Source: Perkinsus marinus ATCC 50983
Lineage: Eukaryota > Perkinsozoa > Perkinsida > Perkinsidae
Length of the DNA: 64,000 nt
Reading direction: 5' to 3'
Assembly (NCBI RefSeq): GCF_000006405.1
Contig: NW_003207677.1
Coordinates: 932,030-996,029 of the forward strand
Below the pieces are notes generated by a model. The model ran no database searches. It had not been told where the DNA came from and saw nothing but the letters and a program-made list of their open reading frames with translations. A program made the translations under genes and the position numbers. The first letter of the stretch is position 1. Each line of letters begins with the position of its first letter. This document shows, one piece after another, positions 56,091 to 64,000 of the stretch.

Positions 56091-56750
56091 TCATATAATC
56101 TCAAGTGTCCAACAATAAGGAGAACACACTCTAACACAACAATTGGTGATAGCCTTAAGCAACCTTCCTCGAATGGGTCTCTGGTCAATACCAAGAACAC
56201 CTTCGCCAAGTAGTCGACCCCCCAATCGCCGTAGTAGCCATTCGACACACCGCTGGGCTTCGCACATCTCACGAAGCCTTGTACTACATGGTGATGATGA
56301 CCGGTAAGTATCCATCACGACTCTGCTCACCCCAACCGTCGAAGTCGGTGTTATCAAAAGAAATAGTAGGGAGTCCAGGGACTTACAATATTCCAAGGGA
56401 AGACTGTCCATCATGGCAGCCTGACCGAAGGTCACCGAATTAATAAACTTTCCCGTACCACTACTTTGGTACGTATGCACTTGTATACCCGCATCCCGAG
56501 GATACGTAGTAATCTGGATACTATCCAGATTAGTATGTACATAATCGGTCATTCGTTCCCATCCCACCCATATAGAGCATGGGCATGGCATGACCCTTGG
56601 AGGTACCATATCGACGTACACATTACATTTAGATGTATGTATGGGCTTCAAATATTTACTGACATTTGATTCTTGGAGCCCTTGTTGATGCCAGGGCCAT
56701 GTTCCTATATAATGTATGTGGAGGTGCACAATCAGTTGATGCCAACTCAA
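56091..56750 (-). CDS. Unassigned open stretch upstream of the transporter
   Basis: A 219-codon minus frame without an ATG start, and overlapping alternatives that suggest spliced exons (for example YYGDWGVDYLAKVFLVLTRD, then a hydrophobic run ending LRLYELMSHGTI). The composition is coding-like but no family is recognised. It may be a gene of its own or alternative 5' exons. Confidence 0.22.
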   Translation of the reverse strand: MSWHQLIVHLHIHYIGTWPWHQQGLQESNVSKYLKPIHTSKCNVYVDMVPPRVMPCPCSIWVGWERMTDYVHTNLDSIQITTYPRDAGIQVHTYQSSGTGKFINSVTFGQAAMMDSLPLEYCKSLDSLLFLLITPTSTVGVSRVVMDTYRSSSPCSTRLREMCEAQRCVEWLLRRLGGRLLGEGVLGIDQRPIRGRLLKAITNCCVRVCSPYCWTLEII

Positions 56751-56759
56751 CGAGTCGAG

Positions 56760-57320
56760 TCGACAACCTTGTATGTGTACAGCGTGATATGGTGTGCTCT
56801 CCTGCTAGTGTCTAATGTGAATTTCACATTGTCAATCTAGGATGTAATGGAATGGGGAAGCGACAAACTCAAATTTCCAGTGCCACATTGTTACCCGTAT
56901 TCCACGTCCAGGACGGACTTGCATGAAACCGATCAATATGGCGCGCGCGAGCGTCATCGCTTGAAACTCAGCTTTTTTAGTCAGCGCGGCTTCAAAGGAT
57001 GACATTTCGAAGCTTTGAACCCCGTATCTTATCACGTATAGTTCACTATGTAGGAGTGGATTGTGAAGTGATTGATAATAATAAGGAATTCCTTTGCTGG
57101 ATTAGATAGTACGCTTCGTAACATTTCTTGTATGTTACCCCAATCAACCTATAGATACGTCTCCGGGTGACAAGACGTTAAAGTGAGCTTCAGTTAGGCT
57201 GTGTTGTGTCGTACTGTGTTTCGATCTCGCGAGATAGTCGAATAACTCCGTGATTGCGGGGCTCTATCGGGTCCGGAGTATGTTGAACTCTATCTATGTA
57301 TAGGTTGGCGATGATAATTC
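56760..57320. other. Intergenic, no gene seen
   Basis: No supported exon. A one-mismatch copy of the GGAGTGGTAT word (GGAGTGGTAG, about 57325) lies just beyond, some 90 nt before the next ATG. Confidence 0.3.
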
Positions 57321-57419
57321 GAAATGGAGTGGTAGTCTCTTCAAATTGGTCTTATAATTCATACCGTGCTACATTTATCGTACGATCCTTGGTTGGTCAG
57401 TTTCCTCTTCCTACCACCT

Positions 57420-57775
57420 ATGTCCTGCAAGTCCGGTTGCGCTAGCTTCTGCTCAATTCTCTCGGCTGGTAGGTTCCTAGTTGCATCAACCATTAATATA
57501 ACGTCTCTCTCAGTTGCCGTACCGGTCCTCGTTTACTTTGCCCTCCTATGCGGTTCGGGTTCTCGCTTGATTGAGGTAGCCGATTCCAAGAAGCCCTCTG
57601 CAGCAGTTGGATGTTGGATTGCCGCCGCACTGTAAGTCTCCCTTCCACTGGACACCTATGTTCAGCTGATCTTCTTAGGTACGCATTGACGTTTATTGGG
57701 TGTTATTCCTACAAGAAGAAGCTCAGTCGTCAAGAGAAGGCCCAAGCTGCTGCTAACTACCAGTTGGCTGAGTAA
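57420..57775 (+). CDS. RNASEK: Ribonuclease kappa-like small membrane protein
   Basis: Exons 57420-57468, 57514-57631 and 57679-57775 encode 87 residues: MSCKSGCASFCSILSAVAVP, VLVYFALLCGSGSRLIEVAD, then GCWIAAALYALTFIGCYSYK and a basic tail KKLSRQEKAQAAANYQLAE. Two membrane helices, a Cys-rich start and the CxIAAxLY motif at helix 2 match RNASEK. In animals this protein is an accessory subunit of the V-ATPase membrane sector. Length is close to the animal protein (98). Assignment rests on short similarity, so a different two-helix V-ATPase-associated protein remains possible. Confidence 0.72.
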
Positions 57776-57789
57776 ACTGACTGTTAAGA

Positions 57790-58240
57790 CATGAAAAGAC
57801 AGCGACACTTCCGTCACTCGTATCTTGAGCCATAGAAGGCTAGTTATGCAGTGCCCTATGATCCACGTACAAGGTTATCACCCGACTCCAGTAGTGGTAG
57901 GTCTAGTTCACCTCAACAGCTATCAGGGTTCATCAGCTACTGCATTCTCCCGCTAATACTACTCCGGTGATTCTGAGGTTGTATCTAGTATCTCTCGAGG
58001 AGGTTATCATCACTGTCAGCCCGTCCTTAATGGGAGGGTCATTATCAGCGATGGACCTTTCTCAAGTTCCTGCTGGATGAAAGTGTATCTTTGTCGTGGT
58101 ATCAGTTGCTTCGTTTTTTATACATTTGCGTAACAGTAATATTGTGTTGTTTTGGTCAATTATGTGATACGTGACAACTACCAAACCCTCAATAGTTGTT
58201 TGGCATTGTTCAACACCTCGGCTCACTCACATCGATCTAC
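57790..58240. other. Intergenic, no gene seen
   Basis: No supported exon between the RNase kappa-like stop and the next gene. Confidence 0.3.
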
Positions 58241-58247
58241 TTGCGCC

Positions 58248-58699
58248 ATGTAAGTCATGTTTTGCGAGTTATCACAGTGTGATTCAATTACAGGTACTCT
58301 TGTGATTTGGAACGTTTTCTTGCACTTACTGCAAATCCTCATTATTTTCCTATAGCATCGAAGGTCAAAGATTTAATTTCGAGTAGCCCTGCGAAGGGTG
58401 ATGTAACCAATGAAGATTATCTACCCACTTCGTCAGAAGTGCAACGACGACGGAGTTCTCGTAGCGGTCCTAAGGTCTCGAGCTCGCACAAGGCGGACTC
58501 GATCGACTCCGAATTGGTGTATGAATTCGGCCTTGCAGTGGAAGAGTGTCTCGAGATGTGTGCCCGTTGGGGCCTCGATGATATTACCAACATTTCTGAT
58601 ACGACGACGGAGAGCGATGCTTCGGAAGAGCCATGGGTTATATTACCCGACTGGAGAGAGAGCGAAGATTTCATTATGGTATCGGTAGAAAAAGCATGA
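58248..58699 (+). CDS. Unknown acidic protein, start codon split by an intron
   Basis: The main exon is open from the acceptor at 58293 to TGA at 58697-58699 and reads MYSCDLERFLALTANPHYFP, then SELVYEFGLAVEECLEMCAR and PWVILPDWRESEDFIMVSVE. No ATG lies at the front of this exon. The A and T at 58248-58249 precede a good donor (GTAAGT), and the exon starts with G, so splicing would create the ATG. Predicted length 135 residues, acidic, with a Ser/Arg patch (RRRSSRSG). Family unknown. Confidence 0.5.
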
Positions 58700-58704
58700 A
58701 TCGA

Positions 58705-59286
58705 TTTGTATGCAAAATTAGGAATATCGTTATGCAAATGATGTTGTGTTGGTCTCATTAGTAACGGCTCAAGCCATTCCTCATTGACGCTCTCCAAGTC
58801 GGCATAGCCACATGTACTGTCCATCATATTCTCTCCACAGTGAAGACTCCCGATTGTGACTGAATTGAATGAAATCCCGCCCATGAGTGATGATATCGAC
58901 AATTCTTATACCGAGATTAAAGTGGGCCCATGCTATCATCGAGAACCTTCGAGAACCAACGCGATTTGTTCTCAATAGACTTCTCGTGAATGTGATGAGG
59001 GAAGAATGGCGTTGATAGAGGACATAACCTCGTCAGTTGGGTCGTCGAATGGGAGAGACTTAGGCTACTGATGTGGTGATGGTGTGGTATGAGCGGAGAC
59101 TATGATCACAGATCTGGAGGCTAACCAATGAGTTATAATCCATCGTAGAAGGCTCCAGTAACATACTACGGAGGGAACTAAATACTCGTGCATTATGAGA
59201 AACGAGTGTAAGGTTCAGTGGAGATGACAACAACATTAGCAGCAGCAGTAATGGTGTGGTATATGAGTAGTCTATTAGTAGATAGC
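58705..59286. other. Spacer with two GGTGTGGTAT words
   Basis: No supported exon. GGTGTGGTAT occurs at 59081-59090 and 59253-59262, each preceded by ATG or GATG and followed within about 40 nt by CAG or TAG. These could be introns of an unresolved plus-strand transcript. Confidence 0.3.
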
Positions 59287-60048
59287 TCAGACATAATTAT
59301 TACGGATTGCGAAATCGACGACCGTGAATACCGCTAAAAGAATAAGGACTAAGTTCCTCCTACCAGTGTTGTCTATTACCTGCCGATGCTGCACTGTATT
59401 TGGCGACGGCGATCCAACTGCCACTAGTGGCTTTAAAGAGAGCTCCACTAAGGGCCCCAGCCCCAACAGCATTGAATTGATCATCTTTACCACCACGAGC
59501 CCATGATACCAGTCCATTAAATGCAACATAATACATTGCTAAATGTAAGGTATACACCACCACGACTAAGCAGGATTATTACTTATAATGGCTGCCTGAT
59601 TGGCCAAAGCTGGCCCCTGTGTCGACATTGCATTCATAACTGCATTTACTCGTAGCTTTGAAGTTGCTCCTCCTTTCTGTAAGCCTTTCAATAAACCAAA
59701 TGTACCACCGACAAGCATGCCTAAAGTTTATGATAATATAACGACGTCCCCGCGACCACCGTCGTCTTTAATGATGATAATAAGTGAGCATCGCCTACCA
59801 CTGCCGTATGAGAGCCCCACTGAATAGGTCATCTTCTCACCAAACTGTCTACCATACCCTTGAAGATAAAGATTCTCTGGCACTGACTTGTGGTTAACAG
59901 CCGACTGAGAGGAAGACCACGAGGGTGATGATGATGATGGATCGAGGGAAGCCTTTGGTACCTGTCGCTTGGCTTGGTTCAATATACCAACAGATTGAAC
60001 GCCTCCAGAGTTTAAATAATCATCATTTTCAGCGATGCTGGCGGACAT
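59287..60048 (-). CDS. TIM23: TIM23, inner-membrane preprotein translocase channel
   Basis: Tim17/22/23-family channel of the mitochondrial inner membrane. The ATG at 60046-60048 gives MSASIAENDDYLNSGGVQSV and a Ser-rich intermembrane-space region, then GYGRQFGEKMTYSVGLSYG, GMLVGGTFGLLKGLQKGG with LRVNAVMNAMSTQGPALANQ, and YVAFNGLVSWARGGKDDQFN, AVGAGALSGALFKATSG. The GxxxG-bearing helices and the loop order match TIM23. The last exon is AVFTVVDFAIRNNYV; stop 59287-59289. Four membrane helices are expected. A GGAGTGGTAT word in the sense of this gene lies 46-55 nt upstream of the ATG. Confidence 0.88.
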
Positions 60049-60093
60049 TATGTTGATGGAAAAATTGCCTAGACGAGCAGTGAGCACCATACT

Positions 60094-60103
60094 ATACCAC
60101 TCC
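60094..60103 (-). promoter_or_regulatory. GGAGTGGTAT motif upstream of TIM23
   Basis: Exact 10-mer on the minus strand just upstream of the TIM23 ATG, in the 86-nt gap between the TIM23 start and the ALG1 stop. Confidence 0.4.
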
Positions 60104-60133
60104 ACGCTCAACTCAAGGCTGCTATCGAGGTTA

Positions 60134-62366
60134 CTACGAAGGATCATTGAAAGTATGAATAACTGGGAGGACCGTTTCCTTCCATTGACTGCACCAATCG
60201 AGTTGTCGCCATTCTCGAGCCTTTTCCATCATCGACAAACTGATTGAAAGACCGTATTATTGGTGGGACGCTGGAACGACTACTACCGAAGCTGCTTCGA
60301 TCGGTCACCTTGTAGAAGTAGTTTGTCAAACAAGTTGGTAACATCATGTGAAGTGTTAAAGGTGAGCACACCAGCGGCATCAGCTGAAAGGTGGTTATCA
60401 TCATAGTCTAGGTATGATTCACTGGGAAGAAATAGTCCATAGCAACGTACGATAAGGCAACGTGATAGATATGAGAAGATTGCTGGTTAAAGTCTATTTA
60501 AGAATATAAATGGTTATTATGATTCCTCCTTCTCCTCATGAACGTTCCTAACCCTTCATCCTTCTCCTTTTTCTCCTCCTACCAAGTTCCCCAAAAGCCT
60601 CAAAGTCGCGTCCAATGACTGGAAGATCAGCCCCCAACATATCCACGACTTTCATTGGTAAATCTAATCCCGAAGACGATTGATGTAAGGATATACCCAC
60701 GTCAACAGAACCTAAACCTATCACTGTCACGCGCCACCACAGCAGCATTGGATGTCATCAACACACCTAGTAAGAGGGGATAGTCCAAGACAGACAACCA
60801 TGGTGTATATAACTTGATGTTAGAAAGGCGTAGATCCTCAAAAGCTCGAACGAAGGCTTCCTTACATGGACCTTTTCCCGTTATGAAAAATACCTGCAAG
60901 GAACTCCGTAAACTACTCGCCATGCCTGTCGTCGTCGTCGTCGTCGTTATACTTGTACAGATCGGAATATTATTACCAACAGTTTGTCTTTCTCTCGCAA
61001 AAGATAGTCGATTTCCACTAATCCTGGTAGTAGCATTAGGAAATCCTCATCAGGAGTCCATGATGTACCTACCAAGAATAGGAAGTACACCATATTCAAG
61101 ACATCATCATCATCTCCTTACTCGATACCATAGTGATAACCTTATCACTAGTAAGATCCTCCTCAACTACACCATATGATGACCGCAACTTCTCATACAG
61201 CTTTATACGATCACTATCTGATGTTCTACCATGGAATCTATCTCTCAATGGCCTGTCGTAACACGTAACAACGTGAGAGACCTGAAGTGTGAACGGGTTG
61301 ATGATGACATTAGGATCAAATAGTAATTAGGTAGATCTACTTGGGTACCACCTTCCATTCATCTCTGAGGAATCCTTCCATTTTATGTGTAACACACAGA
61401 CCATAATCACACTTAGATGCCCAGAATGCCTCATAGACATGGCTCAATCGGACAAGTAAATGGTGTGGACCCAACTTCTCCCCTAGGATGGTATACCTGA
61501 CTATTAGCATGGGGGGAAGGCAGATCACGACAGCAGTTGGATAACTGCCCTTATCCCGAATGCATTACGCTAAGTTATGGAAGTCAACAATGAGTTTCGA
61601 TCGGCGTATGAAGGTAACAATACTAGCTATGATAAGAGTAGGGATAGCTGGGGGAGTTTGGACCTACCAATGGATCTACCAGACCACTCCACCACGACCA
61701 GGATGACGACGACATAGGATCAGGGTGAGAATTAGAGTAATGATAAGAATCCTTATTCTCCCTGGGACGACTACCATAATCAGCTTAGGAGGAGGTAGTT
61801 CAAATAGTAATATCCACAACAACTGAGTACCTTCATAAACCAGTTTACATAGAGCATAGATTATGTATCTGAGTATGATTAGACTCTGCTGTACAACAAC
61901 AGATCGGCACTCACGGTATCGATATCCTCGATACGAATGGTTTCATATACCGTAGAGTGATGTGTTTAGAAGCTATCACTTCCTTCATAGGCTTGGACCT
62001 GATGCTGCTGCTCTTGTTGTAGAGAGGTGCATGATAAGAGTAATATTACCCTGGGTATCCTAGGATGATGACGTCCATGTCGGCTTGCTCAGCTAAGGAG
62101 ATTGAATGATATCTAATTGATGATAATGATGAGCATATCAAGACTACTACATACTGCATTCGTGGAGAGTGTCCAATATCCCCTAATACCATCACTACTG
62201 CTAAACCACGGTTACACTTCATATATGGCTGCCGCCGCCGCCGATAGAGCATATACACAGCTAGTGTCACCACCATCACCACCATAATGAAGGGGACTAT
62301 AATGGGACAACAAGCGGGAACATGAAGTATATCCATAGTAATAAAAACTAACATAGATCGACTCAT
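60134..62366 (-). CDS. ALG1: ALG1, beta-1,4-mannosyltransferase of the dolichol pathway
   Basis: Adds the first mannose to GlcNAc2-PP-dolichol on the cytosolic ER face. The ATG at 62366 (or 62336) opens a single N-terminal membrane anchor ([20 protein letters not shown]). Next come [133 protein letters not shown] and [20 protein letters not shown]. All are typical of the family, including the acceptor-side [14 protein letters not shown]. Near the end [20 protein letters not shown] is followed by a final exon ending [13 protein letters not shown]; stop 60134-60136. The splice into that last exon is not fully settled. An intron contains a short GTC triplet run near 60930. Confidence 0.9.
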
Positions 62367-62464
62367 ACAGTACTACTAATCTACCCAGAATGAGTTTATT
62401 CCATCCTAAATCCTCCCAACACAATGCTCCTTATAGTGTACCTCCAATAAACTAGTAGTTCCCC

Positions 62465-63029
62465 TCACACAGTGGCTCCTCCTCCTCCCTCGTCAGTTAC
62501 CTTACCACCTGCATCACCAGGGGCTGTAGCATCTGAATAGTGATGATGGTAATCACTCGTGAATGACCATAGGACATTGATTGTCGTTGTTGTTATCGAT
62601 TTAGACTATAATTCCCATATTAAGTATATCACCTGCATCATCAGAGGTATGTTCATGTTGTTCCTCCTTTTCTCGACCCCTTTCAAAATACTTTTCCAGA
62701 TCCTCATCATACTTCTTAGCTAGAGCATCCTCCCCTTTGTAACGCAATAAGGCCTCATCCTGTGAGATGTTATCCTAACAGACCACCATCCTACTACCAC
62801 TTACGAGCTGTTCAGCAGTAACTCCTTCCTTTCTGGTTCGACCCTTCCCTTTACCTCTAAAATAAATGTCGCCAATTGTTCGAATGCCACCTATTAGGTC
62901 CCACTACCCCTTCCTTTCGGAGTTTTTCCACGACCCAGCAGATGATCGTCTAGTCATAAATCCTCCTCCTCTTCGACCTCCTTTACCCTTCCCTACTCTA
63001 CCGCCACCACGTTGGTTATATTGAACCAT
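62465..63029 (-). CDS. RGG-rich FoP/CHTOP- or ALYREF-like mRNA-export protein
   Basis: The ATG at 63027-63029 gives MVQYNQRGGGRVGKGKGGRR, GGGFMTRRSSAGSWKNSERK, then KGRTRKEGVTAEQLDEALLR, YKGEDALAKKYDEDLEKYFE and an acidic, Gly-rich tail GDAGGKVTDEGGGGATV; stop 62465-62467. Arg/Gly-rich sequence followed by LDEDLEKYF-type helices matches the UAP56-binding C-terminus of ALYREF and the FoP duplication domain of CHTOP. No RRM is seen, which favours CHTOP. Function is inferred from these short motifs only. Confidence 0.6.
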
Positions 63030-63088
63030 GGCAAAGAACTATAGTGGTAGTAGATATATGAGGTGTATGTCGAGGACATGATGCCCTC

Positions 63089-63098
63089 ATACCACTCC
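63089..63098 (-). promoter_or_regulatory. GGAGTGGTAT motif upstream of the FoP-like gene
   Basis: Exact 10-mer on the minus strand, 60-69 nt upstream of the ATG, a similar spacing to that in eS30 and TIM23. Confidence 0.4.
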
Positions 63099-63397
63099 GC
63101 TTCCTCATCGTAACCACAGTTATCAGGTGGCTCATGCGACCTAAGCCACAGATATTTCTCAACTCCGAATCGTAGACGTAGCCTCTCTTCGCTACGTCAT
63201 CCATCGACCCAGGCCTTGCCCAATGATAAACAAACCTTCTAAATGCGCGAGGCAAGTTTTGCCTCGCTCCGCTTCTTCAATATCTCGCTACGCAAAGTTG
63301 ATCGATAAAGTCTGCATTGGCTACCGCAAACCAGCCTGTTACGCCGTAGGTTGGCAGTTCCTCAGTCGCAATGGTCAAGACGGATCCTTCTATCAGC

Positions 63398-64000
63398 ATG
63401 AAGGTAGTAACCTCTGGGGGTATCGTACGGTAAACCCCGCGTTATCAGGAATATGTAGCGTATCGGGTGTAGCTGAGTATGATGTTGTTATGTTAGATGC
63501 ACCTGTACCAACTTGTTGGTCGGGCTGCTCCTTCCGTTAAGAACCCCAAGCCTAAGATCTTCCGTATGAAGATGTTTGCTCGTAACTCTGTTGTTGCCAA
63601 GTCCAAGTTCTGGTAATATGCCTACCCTAATATCTACATATACTCCTCCTTTTTAGGTATTATATGAAGCGTATTACCAAGGCTAAGTTGACAGGAGGTG
63701 AGATGCTTGGTATCACTGAGTGCTTTGAGAAGCATCCTACTACCGTTAACAACTACGGTATCTGGCTTCGTTATGACTCTCGTTCTGGCACTCATAACAT
63801 GTAATGCTGAGGGATGTTGTCGTATTCATTATCAAGTTGTTATTGTGTATCAGTATAAGGAGTACCGTGATACCACTCTTACTGGTGCCGTTGGTCAGAT
63901 GTATCAGAGATGGCTGGTCGTCATCGTGCTCTTGCTTCTAATGTGCAGATCATTAAGACTGCTACTTTGAAGAATGATGAGTGCCGTCGCTCCCACATCA
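63398..64000 (+). CDS. RPL18A: 60S ribosomal protein eL20 (L18a), 3' end outside the window
   Basis: Large-subunit ribosomal protein. The likely start is ATG-AAG at 63398 before an intron (63404-63496), then [96 protein letters not shown] and [20 protein letters not shown]. Intron 63613-63656 is regular. The next intron ends in CAG but needs one more G to keep the frame, and AGATGG within MYQ(R)MAGRHR also lacks one G. Both look like single-G losses in a GG pair, so an assembly error is the simplest reading. The alternative first codon is 63497. Confidence 0.9.

Noticed and set aside
56091-56750. 219-residue single-exon protein
   Set aside because: The frame has no ATG and overlaps equally open frames with intron-like junctions. 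Kept only as a low-confidence stretch.
6485-63600. Functional tRNA genes
   Set aside because: All tRNA-like sequences I examined have a broken T-stem, acceptor or anticodon arm, or are only 3' halves. I would not annotate any as a working tRNA without a covariance score.
1-64000. CRISPR arrays, operons, Shine-Dalgarno sites, rRNA genes
   Set aside because: None seen. The window is eukaryotic, with spliced monocistronic genes.

Overview
This is a eukaryotic nuclear window from a gene-dense, intron-rich protist. Almost every gene is cut by many short GT-AG introns, mostly 43-60 nt with some of about 24-31 nt. Coding sequence is therefore broken into short open frames, and I assembled most genes by joining exons through conserved protein motifs. 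TAA, TAG and TGA all act as stops, so this is not a ciliate with a recoded TGA. Introns rich in TGA/CTA triplets, base composition near 45-50% GC and the gene set would fit an alveolate such as a perkinsid. Nothing here proves that, and species identity is left open.

Layout, left to right: an unknown partial gene (-); a coiled-coil gene (-) with a 300-bp microsatellite in an intron; a soluble L-type lectin (-); ribosomal protein eS30 (+); an unknown gene with a duplicated module (+); a dual-specificity phosphatase (+); a mitochondrial acyl-carrier-like protein (+); a SHIPPO/STPG ciliary-type repeat protein (+); a large Sen1/senataxin helicase (+); two RRM fragments (+); translation termination factor eRF3 (-); an HSL-family esterase (-); an unknown membrane protein (-); eIF4G (-, about 5.5 kb) with a PAM2 motif; SKP1 (+). 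From 31 to 35.6 kb the window is gene-poor with one copy of a 194-bp repeat. Then COX19, BolA, a CCCH zinc-finger protein, a second repeat copy, a two-RRM protein, a TrmA-like RNA methyltransferase homologue that lacks its catalytic Cys, a third repeat copy, a poly(A) retroposon with 14-bp target duplications, an SLC45/SUC sugar transporter (-), an RNase kappa-like protein (+), TIM23 (-), ALG1 (-), an RGG/FoP-like mRNA-export protein (-) and ribosomal protein eL20 (+, running off the end).

Most genes are housekeeping genes for translation (eS30, eL20, eIF4G, eRF3), mitochondrial import and assembly (TIM23, COX19, ACP-like, BolA), ER glycosylation and lectin quality control (ALG1, L-type lectin), RNA processing and ubiquitin ligation. 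They do not form operons.

The most unusual signal is in non-coding sequence. At least eight introns, in five or six different genes, carry tRNA-derived sequence (T-arm/B-box, sometimes A-box and a T-run) in either orientation, some of it occupying an intron of normal length. Separately, a 10-nt word (GGAGTGGTAT or its complement) occurs nine times in 64 kb. It lies about 50-90 nt upstream of several start codons in one orientation, and inside introns in the other.
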